This document shows, piece after piece, positions 17,362 through 25,964 of a stretch of DNA of 64,000 bases. The stretch is from Ignavibacteriota bacterium (GTDB taxonomy: Bacteria; Bacteroidota; Ignavibacteria; SZUA-365), in contig JACRFB010000026.1 in assembly GCA_016218045.1 (NCBI GenBank), positions 50,325 through 114,324 on the forward strand. The letters run 5' to 3'. The notes beneath the pieces are model-generated. The model saw only the letters and a program-made list of their open reading frames with translations. It did not search any database and was not told the origin of the DNA. The translations under genes were made by a program, and so were the position numbers. Every line of letters starts with the position of its first letter. Position 1 is the stretch's first letter.

Positions 17362-19965
17362 TTACCGCGCCAGGATGACGGTGCGCGTCGTTTCATGGGC
17401 GCCCACACGCATCGTGATAAAATACATACCCGGAGCCAGTCCTGCGGCGTTCCATTCAACACCATGGGGACCGGCTTCGTATACGTCGTCGACAGGAACG
17501 GCCAGCGCATGCCCGAGTGCGTCATACACCGTGATCCGTAGCGCCGCTGTCTCTGGCAGGGTGAATCGAATCATGGTGCTCTCACTGAAGGGATTCGGGT
17601 ACGACTCGTCCAGCATATACCCTGCCGGCAGGCCGTCCGTGGCGGCGCGCTTTGGTGTACCGACCCGAGCGCCTCCGCCGAGCAGGTGCCAGGCCGCCAG
17701 AAGCTGCCGATCGGCGGGGAATACGGCGAGGGCCGTATCGAGCCGCGCGAGTCCGGCCGTCTTGTCGCCCGCGTAGGATTCCATGAGCGCTGCCATGCCC
17801 TGTGCCGATGTGTGGCGCGAGTTGACCTTCGCGGGCGACAGCGCCGCGATCTCGTCGTACACCGCCACCGCGTCGGCGTAGCGCCGCTGCGACATGAGAC
17901 TCTTGCCCAGGTGTGCGAGCGCCGCTGCGCGCTTGTCCGCATCCTTCGTTGCGCCGAGCAGCGTGCGGCAGAACACATCCATCTGCAGCGAGTCCACCCG
18001 GCGGCCGAGCATGAACAGGCCGTAATCCAAGTCGCCCGCGCCAAGCGTGGCAAGTTGCGTCTGCAGGTACTGTTTCATCGACGGGGGATCGCCCGCCCGC
18101 TGCCACCATGCACGGCTGTCATACGGCGATGCAGTTCCGGCTGCCACGCTTCCGCCTATACCTGAAGGTCCGAGTTCCTCGCCGCAGCCGGACACCGGAT
18201 TCGCACTCAGACGCGGGAACGTGTAGGCGCTCCCGTTCGGAAGATTAAACGCGTAGTTGTTGTTCCACCAGTCCTGTATCACCCAGGCCTCGGAGCCGCC
18301 GTCCATCGTCCCCTGGTACTGCCCAGGGTTGGCATAGACGATCGAATTGTCTCTCCCCTGAAAATGCGCCACCATCGTGCCGCCCTGATCAGGCGCCTCG
18401 TAGACACGGGCCATCTCGAAAATGCTGTTTTGATCACCGAACAGATTCTCGATCACATTGTCGTGCACGCAGTTGAGACCGAGCGAATCGGGCTGCACGG
18501 CGAGGTCTTCGGGATCGGTCATGCCCGGCGGCGCGTAATAGGCCCGGAGGTATCCGTTTGAGACGTTGTGCAGACCCCACCAGTTGTTGGTTCCGATGCG
18601 CGAATGCCGCACAGTGGTCCACTTATACCCGTTGTCATACGAGTAGATGCCGCTCTCTCCGTTCGAAAAGATCTGACAACTGTCGATATACGGCCACGAG
18701 TTCGAGAACACGGCCACGCCATGAAGATCGTTCGAGGTGACGAGGAGCTGTCCTAGGTAGGCATAGGCGTTGTCGTCGATGCTCACGCCATTTCCGCCGT
18801 TACCCACAATGGAACCATTCTTGAACCACGGCGCGGCTTCAGGTCCCTGCACTTTCACACCGTCGGAGTTGGAATTCGACGCCGTCACGCCGAAGAAGCG
18901 CGGATAGCTGTTGGAGACGAGGACCCCGTGGTACAGATTCTGCGAGAATGTACAGGTCGTGAAGGTCGAGGTTGTATGATTGTCGATGATCGCAAGCGCG
19001 GTGCGCGCGTATGTGACATAGAAATGGTCGCCGTCGGAGGCAAGATTGGACTGTATGACAACACCGTCCCAGAGGCCGGGCGTCGGCGAGGCGGAACTCG
19101 ACGTGAAGTTAATCCGCGAGTTGTCGACCAGCGTCCCCGCGTGAATACGGCCATATACGTCGAGACCGGTTCCATCGTCGAAGTACCAGGTTGTGGTGAG
19201 TTCGCTGCTGTAGAGATTGTCGGCGAAGCCCTCGATGTCGAGGGTTTTGTCGTTCGTGGAGGACACGTACACGTCGGCTGTCATGCGGCAGTTGACGTCG
19301 AGCCGGGCATTGTCGATGCCGTAGCGCGGGAGGTCGCCCCCTCCGAGTTCGAAGAGCCGTGTGGCGAGTGAACCCCGGTCGCGTTTGTATGTCGTGAACG
19401 CTGTGCCGCCGCCTGTGGCGCCGCGTATGAGGTCGCGCAGATGCACGTAGTCGTTGGGCTGGATGGTGATGGATTGCTCGCAACGCATCGGATCCGTCGC
19501 GTTCGGTGACGCGACAAACGCCGTGAGGTAGCTTCCATCCCACACAAAGAGCACACGGTATGTATTGCCTGCTCCGAAATTTGCATCGATGAGGTTGAGG
19601 ATGAATGACCATGTATTATTGACGGTAACGGTGAACTCACCAGCGCCGACCGTTCCTTCATAGGTCGTGATATCGCCTCCCGCACTTCCCTGACCCGCGC
19701 GGTAGGGGGCGTTGTATCCGGCAGCGTCGAGGAAATTACTGAGAGTCGCGGTTTGCGGATATGCATACTGGTCGTCGTAGAGGAGGTCCTCCTTGAATAC
19801 GAATCCTTTCAGTGCGAAGGAAAATGTCGCGGATGTTTGAAGAGTGTTTTGGAATGCGAGTTCGCAGCCGTTGAACGAGAAATCGATGTACTGCGCGCGT
19901 AGCGGGCAGGTGAACGCAAATGCGAGAATCCCCGCGAGGATTCCTCGTGTGAGAAGGTGTTTCAT
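17362..19965 (-). CDS. Secreted right-handed beta-helix protein with T9SS sorting domain
   Basis: 867 aa. Signal peptide MKHLLTRGILAGILAFAFTCPLRAQ. The central part (about 230-500) has short turns rich in Asn, Gly and Ser typical of parallel beta-helices (HGVLVSNSYPRFFGVTASNS, GNGVSIDDNAYAYLGQLL, HGVAVFSNSWPYIDSCQIF). A TPR-like segment lies near 670-760 (LAHLGKSLMSQRRYADAVAVYDEIA). The last 80 residues, from SYPNPFSESTMIRFTLPE, are a T9SS type A sorting domain. Beta-helices of this sort are often polysaccharide-active or adhesive, but no catalytic motif was recognised. It ends in the terminator at 17263-17309. Confidence 0.78.
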   Translation of the reverse strand: MKHLLTRGILAGILAFAFTCPLRAQYIDFSFNGCELAFQNTLQTSATFSFALKGFVFKEDLLYDDQYAYPQTATLSNFLDAAGYNAPYRAGQGSAGGDITTYEGTVGAGEFTVTVNNTWSFILNLIDANFGAGNTYRVLFVWDGSYLTAFVASPNATDPMRCEQSITIQPNDYVHLRDLIRGATGGGTAFTTYKRDRGSLATRLFELGGGDLPRYGIDNARLDVNCRMTADVYVSSTNDKTLDIEGFADNLYSSELTTTWYFDDGTGLDVYGRIHAGTLVDNSRINFTSSSASPTPGLWDGVVIQSNLASDGDHFYVTYARTALAIIDNHTTSTFTTCTFSQNLYHGVLVSNSYPRFFGVTASNSNSDGVKVQGPEAAPWFKNGSIVGNGGNGVSIDDNAYAYLGQLLVTSNDLHGVAVFSNSWPYIDSCQIFSNGESGIYSYDNGYKWTTVRHSRIGTNNWWGLHNVSNGYLRAYYAPPGMTDPEDLAVQPDSLGLNCVHDNVIENLFGDQNSIFEMARVYEAPDQGGTMVAHFQGRDNSIVYANPGQYQGTMDGGSEAWVIQDWWNNNYAFNLPNGSAYTFPRLSANPVSGCGEELGPSGIGGSVAAGTASPYDSRAWWQRAGDPPSMKQYLQTQLATLGAGDLDYGLFMLGRRVDSLQMDVFCRTLLGATKDADKRAAALAHLGKSLMSQRRYADAVAVYDEIAALSPAKVNSRHTSAQGMAALMESYAGDKTAGLARLDTALAVFPADRQLLAAWHLLGGGARVGTPKRAATDGLPAGYMLDESYPNPFSESTMIRFTLPETAALRITVYDALGHALAVPVDDVYEAGPHGVEWNAAGLAPGMYFITMRVGAHETTRTVILAR

Positions 19966-20097
19966 GGAAACTCCATGGATGATGGGGTGTGTTGCATGAA
20001 ACCCGGCGTACGCGCGCTTGCGCAGGGTGCGGTATGTCGTGTATAAGTATAGCGGTGCTTCAGTCGCTCCCGAATTGCTGTATCCGATGCCTCTCAA

Positions 20098-22362
20098 TCA
20101 TCTGAACGGAGGGATGTATGCCACACCCTGTATTATTAAACCAGAAAATGGAAAATCCGCCCGTTGCCAGCCATAGACGAGCATCAGGCAGGGTTTGGGC
20201 GATCGAACGACTGCCGGTCCCTGTGGCATTTCCATATCGTACCAGGCGTAATTTCCGATGCGGCGGAAAAGTGCTGGCGGAATGGGAGTGCCGTTCAACG
20301 TGATGGTGTCTGATTCGCCCGCGCGCGCATAAACGCGCACCCGGTGATGCGCCGCGATCACGTAATGGTTCGTAGAGTGATTCGGGAGGGTAATCAAATC
20401 GGCGAAACCGTAGTACTCGCGCCCCCACAACTCCGTCGGGTGCAGCGCTACCACACCCGCCGTGGCGGCGGAATCCCAGGGACAAGTGTAGTCCCAGAAG
20501 GCCGCGAACTGATAGGCCATGACGGGTTTGCTCGCCGTCACAACCATAGGCACGGCGAGGAGTGTGTCGAAACGGTCTCCGCGGTGCAGCAGGCGCTGCC
20601 GTGCCGAATCGCCCAGGAACACACGCGTGGAATCGTGCCATGCGACAATGCGCAGCATGTCCTCGTAGCGCAGCGCCACACGTTTCTCGTAGGGGACAAA
20701 AACGTATTCCGTACCGAGGCGACGTTCGTCGGGAACCCCGTCGAAGCCCACTCCCCCCCAGTGTCTCGTGAACAGGTTCCCCCCATCCCAGTAGCGTGTC
20801 GTGTCGTAGGGGATGCCTCCTGCGAAATGTTGTATCACCTGAATGGGAGCATCGGCCGTGATGACGGTTCCATTGTAATCCCGTGGGGAGGTACGTGGAT
20901 CGAAGGCATATCTCGGTGTGTTTCTCCACCAGGTGGTGTCCGGTACATGCAGATGCGTCCAGGATCGCGGTGGAAGCCGGAATGAACTCCGGATACCGCG
21001 AGTGTATGTCTCGCGGAGGACGTTGCGATCGAAGAGACCACGTATCAGGTCGAACTCCCGGGGAAGCACCCGTATCTCCGCCGCGCTGTCCATGGTTATT
21101 ACAAAACATTCGCCAGTTCTCAAACCACCCGGAAGTATATACTCCGTTGCCGCGGTTTCCGCCGGCCAAATAAGGGTAGCGTCGGTCTGTTCATCCACTT
21201 TCGCGGCCCCGAATGGCCGTGTGCCGTCAAGATGAATCGTCATACTCTGATAACAATGCAGTGAATCCGGCCAATACATTGGGTCAGGTGGACGCCAGAT
21301 GTACTCAGTGAGACAGACGGTATCGGGAATGCCTGCCAAGAGTGTGATGGTTGTATCACGCGGTGCGAAATTGATGTGTCTATCGTCAATGTACCGCAGG
21401 TGTACTTCGGTGTTCTCGGCTGACACAAGCAGCAGGCAATCGGCTCGATGCTCGCCTCCATGAACGTCCTCCGCCCTTACAATAAACCTCTTCCCGAACG
21501 AGGTCGGCACGGGTGGTGGATCGGCGGCGCGGAAGCCGAGTGCCGTGCCGGTCTCTCTCGCGCCGGCCGGGGGCACTGCCGCCGCATACCATTCGAGGTA
21601 CACCGCCGCGTCGTCTATCGGGCGTCCGGGCAAACCCCTGTACCCGTACGCCGCCATGCCCAGCGCACCATGCGAGCGCCACTGGCCGGCCAGGAACAGG
21701 TCGGGCGGTGTCACACCCTCGCCTGCAAGGCGCCCCACCGCTGTGTCGGGCGCAAATATCCCGCCCGCCACGCTCCAGCGCGTGGGCACGGCATGATCCG
21801 CGAGCAGCGTTTCGGCCGTGCAGGACGCGGTCCCGAGCAGCAGCGGCGCGTTGTCGTTTCCCGCCGCGTTTACGTCCATCTGCACGGCCACGCCCACCGC
21901 CGCGGCCGCGCCGGTCCGGTTCTCCACCCGCACGCGTACGCGCACCTCGTTCCACGGCGGCGCCGACACGGGAATCAAATCCTCGATCACCGCATACTGG
22001 CCTGTGCGTGTTGCCAGCAGCCAGGTGTAGCGCAGGCGGTCCTGCAGCCGTTCGGCTGTCCCCTTGCCCAGATTTGTCACATTCACATCGCGGCCCAGGA
22101 TCGCCCAGCGGTAATTCGCCCACACCCGTCCGTCGATGGACACACTCAGATGTGAGGTCAGGTTGTACGGGTGTCGCCAGAGAACGGTGCGCCCGTCGGC
22201 GTGGGTAACGCCGAAGCGGCCGGAACTTGTATCGAGCAGCGCCGTGACCTTCCCCACCGTCATCGACACGATGGGTGAGGGCGACGACACGACCTGGGCC
22301 GCCACAATCACCGGCGCGAGGACGAGGAGACTGGCAATGAACGAAACCCTGCATCGATTCAT
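20098..22362 (-). CDS. Large exported protein with IgGFc-binding-like region, behind a poly-G promoter
   Basis: 754 aa. Signal peptide MNRCRVSFIASLLVLAPVIVAAQ. The first 300 residues have no recognised family. Residues about 390-754 contain repeated blocks resembling the IgGFc-binding N-terminal domain seen in surface proteins (TEYILPGGLRTGECFVITMDS, TVITADAPIQVIQHFAGG, GTEYVFVPYEKR, VVTASKPVMAYQFAAFWDY). Unlike its two neighbours it has no T9SS sorting domain, so its route and anchoring are unclear. The start at ATG 22362 has AGGG upstream. An ATG at 22428 is also in frame, through the 13 G, so a translational on/off switch is an alternative to promoter control. Confidence 0.65.
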   Translation of the reverse strand: MNRCRVSFIASLLVLAPVIVAAQVVSSPSPIVSMTVGKVTALLDTSSGRFGVTHADGRTVLWRHPYNLTSHLSVSIDGRVWANYRWAILGRDVNVTNLGKGTAERLQDRLRYTWLLATRTGQYAVIEDLIPVSAPPWNEVRVRVRVENRTGAAAAVGVAVQMDVNAAGNDNAPLLLGTASCTAETLLADHAVPTRWSVAGGIFAPDTAVGRLAGEGVTPPDLFLAGQWRSHGALGMAAYGYRGLPGRPIDDAAVYLEWYAAAVPPAGARETGTALGFRAADPPPVPTSFGKRFIVRAEDVHGGEHRADCLLLVSAENTEVHLRYIDDRHINFAPRDTTITLLAGIPDTVCLTEYIWRPPDPMYWPDSLHCYQSMTIHLDGTRPFGAAKVDEQTDATLIWPAETAATEYILPGGLRTGECFVITMDSAAEIRVLPREFDLIRGLFDRNVLRETYTRGIRSSFRLPPRSWTHLHVPDTTWWRNTPRYAFDPRTSPRDYNGTVITADAPIQVIQHFAGGIPYDTTRYWDGGNLFTRHWGGVGFDGVPDERRLGTEYVFVPYEKRVALRYEDMLRIVAWHDSTRVFLGDSARQRLLHRGDRFDTLLAVPMVVTASKPVMAYQFAAFWDYTCPWDSAATAGVVALHPTELWGREYYGFADLITLPNHSTNHYVIAAHHRVRVYARAGESDTITLNGTPIPPALFRRIGNYAWYDMEMPQGPAVVRSPKPCLMLVYGWQRADFPFSGLIIQGVAYIPPFR

Positions 22363-22404
22363 GCGTGTGACCCTGAAGGAGAAGACAGAACCCAATCCGT
22401 ACAG

Positions 22405-22434
22405 AATATAATACCCCCCCCCCCCCATTGTCAA
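22405..22434 (-). promoter_or_regulatory. Promoter with a 13-G homopolymer spacer
   Basis: Minus strand: TTGACA (22434-22429), AT, thirteen G (22426-22414), then TATTATATT. TTATAT gives a 17-bp spacer and TATATT an 18-bp spacer. Loss or gain of G residues would change the spacing, as in known phase-variable poly-G promoters. It lies 43 bp upstream of the ATG at 22362. The fit is to a sigma70-type promoter rather than to the Bacteroidota consensus. Confidence 0.5.
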
Positions 22435-22571
22435 GGCAAATCGGAAAAATAATTACATTAATACGACAATAATATCGGATGTTATGTATACGATTTGCGT
22501 GCGCCTCGGTTCGCCTGACAGAACAAGTGGATACACCGTGCGGCGAGCTACGCGGGTACCGCTAGGGAATA

Positions 22572-22604
22572 ACAACAACGCCCCGCTCAGCGGGGCGTTG
22601 TTGT
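22572..22604. terminator. Long bidirectional hairpin terminator
   Basis: 16-bp perfect inverted repeat (acaacaacgccccgct with its complement) around a single central base, followed on the minus strand by a weak U-rich stretch. It lies 50 bp past the stop of the haem-binding gene. The rest of the 22363-22653 gap holds only the poly-G promoter and AT-rich sequence. Confidence 0.7.
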
Positions 22605-22653
22605 ATGTGTGTCGTAGTTCCGCGATTTGCGCGTGGCGCGGAGCTGGGGCGGA

Positions 22654-23139
22654 CTATTCGCGGTCCTCGTCTCCGTGCCCGGCGGCTGTCTCGGGTTTGG
22701 CGGGACCAAAGGTCGCCTCGAGTCCCTGCGCGAGCTTCTCCTTCTCGGCGTCGGTGAGTGATGCCGACGGATGCATCAACGTATATTTTTTCAGGGGCAT
22801 TTCACCGCTGCGTACTTCAGAGGCGGCTTCGTCGGCCTCCTGCTCGCCGCTGCCCCACTGCGAGAGATTCATCTTTGCGCGGCCTCTCTCGACATCGTCC
22901 TGCACAAGCCACGACGCCGGGGCGATGTGTGAATGCCAGGGCCACACGGTCTCGTTGCTGTGGCAATCGGCGCAGGCGCGTGTGAAGAGGGCGCGCGTCT
23001 CGGGCGAATTCCACGGCGGCTCACCTGTCACGGCGGGATTGCTGTGATCGCGGCCGTAGGGCACAAGCTGTATGCCGAGCAGAACAACGGCAAAAAGTCC
23101 GAAGAAGATTTTGGTGAAACGGCGGATGGAGATTTTCAT
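22654..23139 (-). CDS. Haem-binding domain protein (c-type, single CxxCH)
   Basis: 161 aa with an N-terminal membrane anchor or signal (FTKIFFGLFAVVLLGIQLVPYG) and one haem attachment site CADCHS, inside the context ALFTRACADCHSNETVWPWHSHIAPASWLVQDDVERGR, which is characteristic of the small haem-binding (Haem_bd) family of Bacteroidota. Expected in the periplasm, attached to the inner membrane. The electron-transfer or sensing role is not known. It starts 48 bp after the nuclease-barrel gene and may be the fifth gene of that operon. Confidence 0.82.
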   Translation of the reverse strand: MKISIRRFTKIFFGLFAVVLLGIQLVPYGRDHSNPAVTGEPPWNSPETRALFTRACADCHSNETVWPWHSHIAPASWLVQDDVERGRAKMNLSQWGSGEQEADEAASEVRSGEMPLKKYTLMHPSASLTDAEKEKLAQGLEATFGPAKPETAAGHGDEDRE

Positions 23140-23187
23140 GTCGGGGGATATCCTGATTGTTGCCGGGGGCTGCGACTGCTGTTGCTG

Positions 23188-25287
23188 CTAAAATGCCTGT
23201 CCGAAATTCAGATACAAGCCGGTGCTTTCAGGACCGAAGCCGACGTCCGCCCGCGCAACGAAGGTGTCGTAGTAAAAACGCAGGCCGACCACACGTCCCA
23301 CGGACCAGCGGTTGAGATCCACACGCAGTGGATCCGGCCACACCTTGCCTGCATCGAGTCCGAGCACGGCGCCGAAACGCCAGACAATGGGGAAGCGCAG
23401 TTCGACGTTCGCAATTGCCGTTGTCTTGTCCACGAAGCGGTCGGCGGTGAGACCGCGCTGCGTGTCGTTGCCGCCGATGCTCGGGAGGTAATGCACGGGG
23501 ATACCCGCGCCGAATACGGACTGGGCTGTGAGACGCGCGGCGAGCACGGTGCGCGGGTAAAAGAGCGTGGCGTACCATTGCAGTGTCGCGCCTATGCGGG
23601 CGAACTCGGCGTCTCGGACGGCGAGCGGAACCGCGTATTCCAGCTCGAGCTCAGCCACAACACCGCGTGAGGGGTTGAAGAAGATATCGCGTGTGTCGTA
23701 GCGCGCCGACACACGCAGCGAAGATGCCGTCACACGTTCGGTGCCGCGCGCGTCGGGTGTTGCCGCCAGCGCACCCGAATCGGAGAAGTCGGTGTTGCGG
23801 TTCCACATCCATCGAAGCCGCACGTCGGTGACGAATCTTGTCGTCCATCCGCGCGAGAATGTGAGCGCGGCATCGACGAACTCGCGGGTGAGCTTCTCGC
23901 CGCGCTCGAAGGGCGCGGCCGATCCTATGCCGTAGAAATTGTACTCCGGATTCCAGTCGTACCGGAGTTCAAGGTCCGCCGCCATGTCGTACACCTTCCC
24001 CTGCCGCACGTCGGTGTGCGGGAAGGAGGTGACGAACTTGAAGTACTTCTCGCCTTTCATGCTGAAGAAGGCCATGGCGTCGAAACTCTCGCGTGCGCCG
24101 AGTTGATTGACGAGCAGCGTCTTCGCGACGATCGCAAGACCGAAGTTGGAATCGTACACGGGTACGGGGAAATATTCCCATGTCGTAGTCACATTGCTGG
24201 GCAGGCCGTCGCCGTCGTGCGGCACCTGCGACAACATCGAGCGGAGATTGATGTCGGCATACACGCCGTAGTGATCGGAAAATGCCGCTCCCGCGCCTAT
24301 CAATGCGGCTGTGCCGCGTTCGGATTGTACCAGACCCGGACCCGCGAAAATGTGGTCGATCTTTCGCGCCATGCCGTCGTGCCAGTAGCCGAGGGCTCCG
24401 ATCGCATCGCCGGAGTCGACACGGGCCATGGCGGCACGCGACAGCGACACGTGTGCATTCGAGCGTGGATCCCAGGTGGGCGGCAGACCCGCGGTCACGT
24501 CGGTGAGAGTACTGTCCGGAAAAAGGATTCGCAGATCCGAATCATCGGCCGTCGTGTTGAAATCGCCGAGCAGTATCAGAGGCGACGATCCGATTTTTTC
24601 GTCGAGGTAGCCGCGCAGACGCAGTGCCTGATCGCGCCGCTTTGCCGCACGCTCCTCGAAGTCGCGGCGTATCTCGTCGCCGGTTGTAGCGCCGCCCGCG
24701 GCGGTCCGCAGATGCCTGTCGAGCCAGTCCCGCGTTTCAGGTGTCGCGGGTACCGACGCGTCGAGATGCACGTTCACGATATGGAGCACGGCACCGTCTA
24801 TCATCACACGCGCAACAAGCGCCGCGTTGTTCTCCGTGAAATGGAAGGAGAGGATGTTGCCCGACACGCCGAAGTTGCCCGAAAGATCAACGACGTCGAC
24901 AAGCTCGAGCCGCAATGCCCGTTTGGCGAGGATGGCTATGCCCTCGTTCAGATTCCACGGCAGGCCCACGCGCCCGGCCTTGAGACCGGCGTTGACACGG
25001 TGCGAGACCGCGTCGTAGCCCAGCGCGTCCGCAATGTCACAGGTGAGGGACGAGGACGGATTCACCTCCTGCAGCGCGATGATGTCGGCGTCGAGCGCGC
25101 GCAGCGCGCTTACGAGGGAATCGTGGCGCAGCGCGCGCTGCTCGTCCGTTTCCACCTCGCCGACACACAGCGTGCCGCTGTAGTCCAGACCCGACCAGAT
25201 GTTGACGGTCGCGACACGCACATTCTGCGCCTGCGCGAATACCATGCAGGCAAGCATACACAGGCCGGAGAATACAAGATGTCTCAT
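23188..25287 (-). CDS. Endonuclease/exonuclease/phosphatase domain fused to an Omp85-type barrel
   Basis: 699 aa. Signal peptide MRHLVFSGLCMLACMVFAQAQ. Residues about 22-365 form an endonuclease/exonuclease/phosphatase (EEP) domain: VATVNIWSG, ADIIALQEV (catalytic Glu), IVNVHLDA, LILLGDFNTTADDSDL and AFSDHYGVYADI. Residues about 390-699 look like the C-terminal barrel of the Omp85/surface-antigen family: SARYDTRDIFFNPSRG, LPSIGGNDTQRGLTADRF, IANVELRFPI and a final aromatic strand ending GQAF. The EEP domain would therefore sit at the outer membrane, acting on a nucleic acid, phospholipid or phosphoester that cannot be read from sequence. Its ATG overlaps the response-regulator stop (ATGA), so translation is coupled. 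Confidence 0.8.
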   Translation of the reverse strand: MRHLVFSGLCMLACMVFAQAQNVRVATVNIWSGLDYSGTLCVGEVETDEQRALRHDSLVSALRALDADIIALQEVNPSSSLTCDIADALGYDAVSHRVNAGLKAGRVGLPWNLNEGIAILAKRALRLELVDVVDLSGNFGVSGNILSFHFTENNAALVARVMIDGAVLHIVNVHLDASVPATPETRDWLDRHLRTAAGGATTGDEIRRDFEERAAKRRDQALRLRGYLDEKIGSSPLILLGDFNTTADDSDLRILFPDSTLTDVTAGLPPTWDPRSNAHVSLSRAAMARVDSGDAIGALGYWHDGMARKIDHIFAGPGLVQSERGTAALIGAGAAFSDHYGVYADINLRSMLSQVPHDGDGLPSNVTTTWEYFPVPVYDSNFGLAIVAKTLLVNQLGARESFDAMAFFSMKGEKYFKFVTSFPHTDVRQGKVYDMAADLELRYDWNPEYNFYGIGSAAPFERGEKLTREFVDAALTFSRGWTTRFVTDVRLRWMWNRNTDFSDSGALAATPDARGTERVTASSLRVSARYDTRDIFFNPSRGVVAELELEYAVPLAVRDAEFARIGATLQWYATLFYPRTVLAARLTAQSVFGAGIPVHYLPSIGGNDTQRGLTADRFVDKTTAIANVELRFPIVWRFGAVLGLDAGKVWPDPLRVDLNRWSVGRVVGLRFYYDTFVARADVGFGPESTGLYLNFGQAF

Positions 25288-25964
25288 TGCACGAACTTGT
25301 ACCCCGCGGTATGCACAGTGACGATATGGCGCGGGTGTGATGGATCGATTTCGATTTTTTTGCGGAGCGACAGGATGAAGTTGTCCACCGTGCGTGTGGT
25401 GGGAGTCGCGTCGTACCCCCACACGTCGTCGAGGAGCTGCGCGCGGGTGATGACCTCGCCCTCGCGCTCGACAAGGTACTTGAGCAGTTGAAACTCGCGC
25501 GCGCTGACGTCGAGCACGGCCCCTGCGCGGCGCACCTCCTGCCTGCGGAAGTCGACCTGCACCTCGTCGAAGAAAAACTCGGTCAGCGCGGCCGGGGTGT
25601 CGCTGCCGCGCCGCAGAATCGCGCGTATGCGCGCGATCAGCTCGCGCACGCTGAATGGTTTGGTCATGTAATCGTCGGAGCCGAGTTCGAGGCCGAGCAC
25701 CTTGTCGAATTCCTCGCCGCGGCTCGTGAGCATGATGATGGGTGTGGTGTTGCCCGCGGCGCGGAGTTCCTTGCAGATGTCGCGGCCGTCCATGCCGGGA
25801 AGCATGAGATCGAGCACGATGAGATCGAAGCGCATGGATGCGGCCGTCCGGTACCCGGCCGCTCCGTCGCTTTCCCCGATGACGTCAAAGTGTTCCGCCG
25901 TCAGCGCGTCGGTGAGGCCGCGAAGAATGGCGGTGTCGTCTTCCACGATGAGAATGCGTTTCAT
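25284..25964 (-). CDS. OmpR/PhoB-family response regulator
   Basis: 226 aa. Receiver domain at 1-115: acidic pocket EDD (residues 8-10), phosphoacceptor Asp in LIVLDLMLPGMDG, Thr in IIMLTSRGEE, Lys in DDYMTKPFS. A winged-helix DNA-binding domain follows (VLDVSAREFQLLKYLVEREGEVITRAQLLDDVWG, TVDNFILSLRKKIE). Its start overlaps the histidine-kinase stop and its stop overlaps the nuclease-barrel start, both as ATGA. It is the cognate partner of the kinase; the last gene of the operon or the OmpA gene may be a target. Confidence 0.93.
   Translation of the reverse strand: MKRILIVEDDTAILRGLTDALTAEHFDVIGESDGAAGYRTAASMRFDLIVLDLMLPGMDGRDICKELRAAGNTTPIIMLTSRGEEFDKVLGLELGSDDYMTKPFSVRELIARIRAILRRGSDTPAALTEFFFDEVQVDFRRQEVRRAGAVLDVSAREFQLLKYLVEREGEVITRAQLLDDVWGYDATPTTRTVDNFILSLRKKIEIDPSHPRHIVTVHTAGYKFVQ

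Noticed and set aside
14647..22362. Polysaccharide-utilisation locus around the three exported proteins
   Set aside because: No SusC/SusD pair, no glycoside hydrolase motifs and each gene has its own terminator or promoter region.
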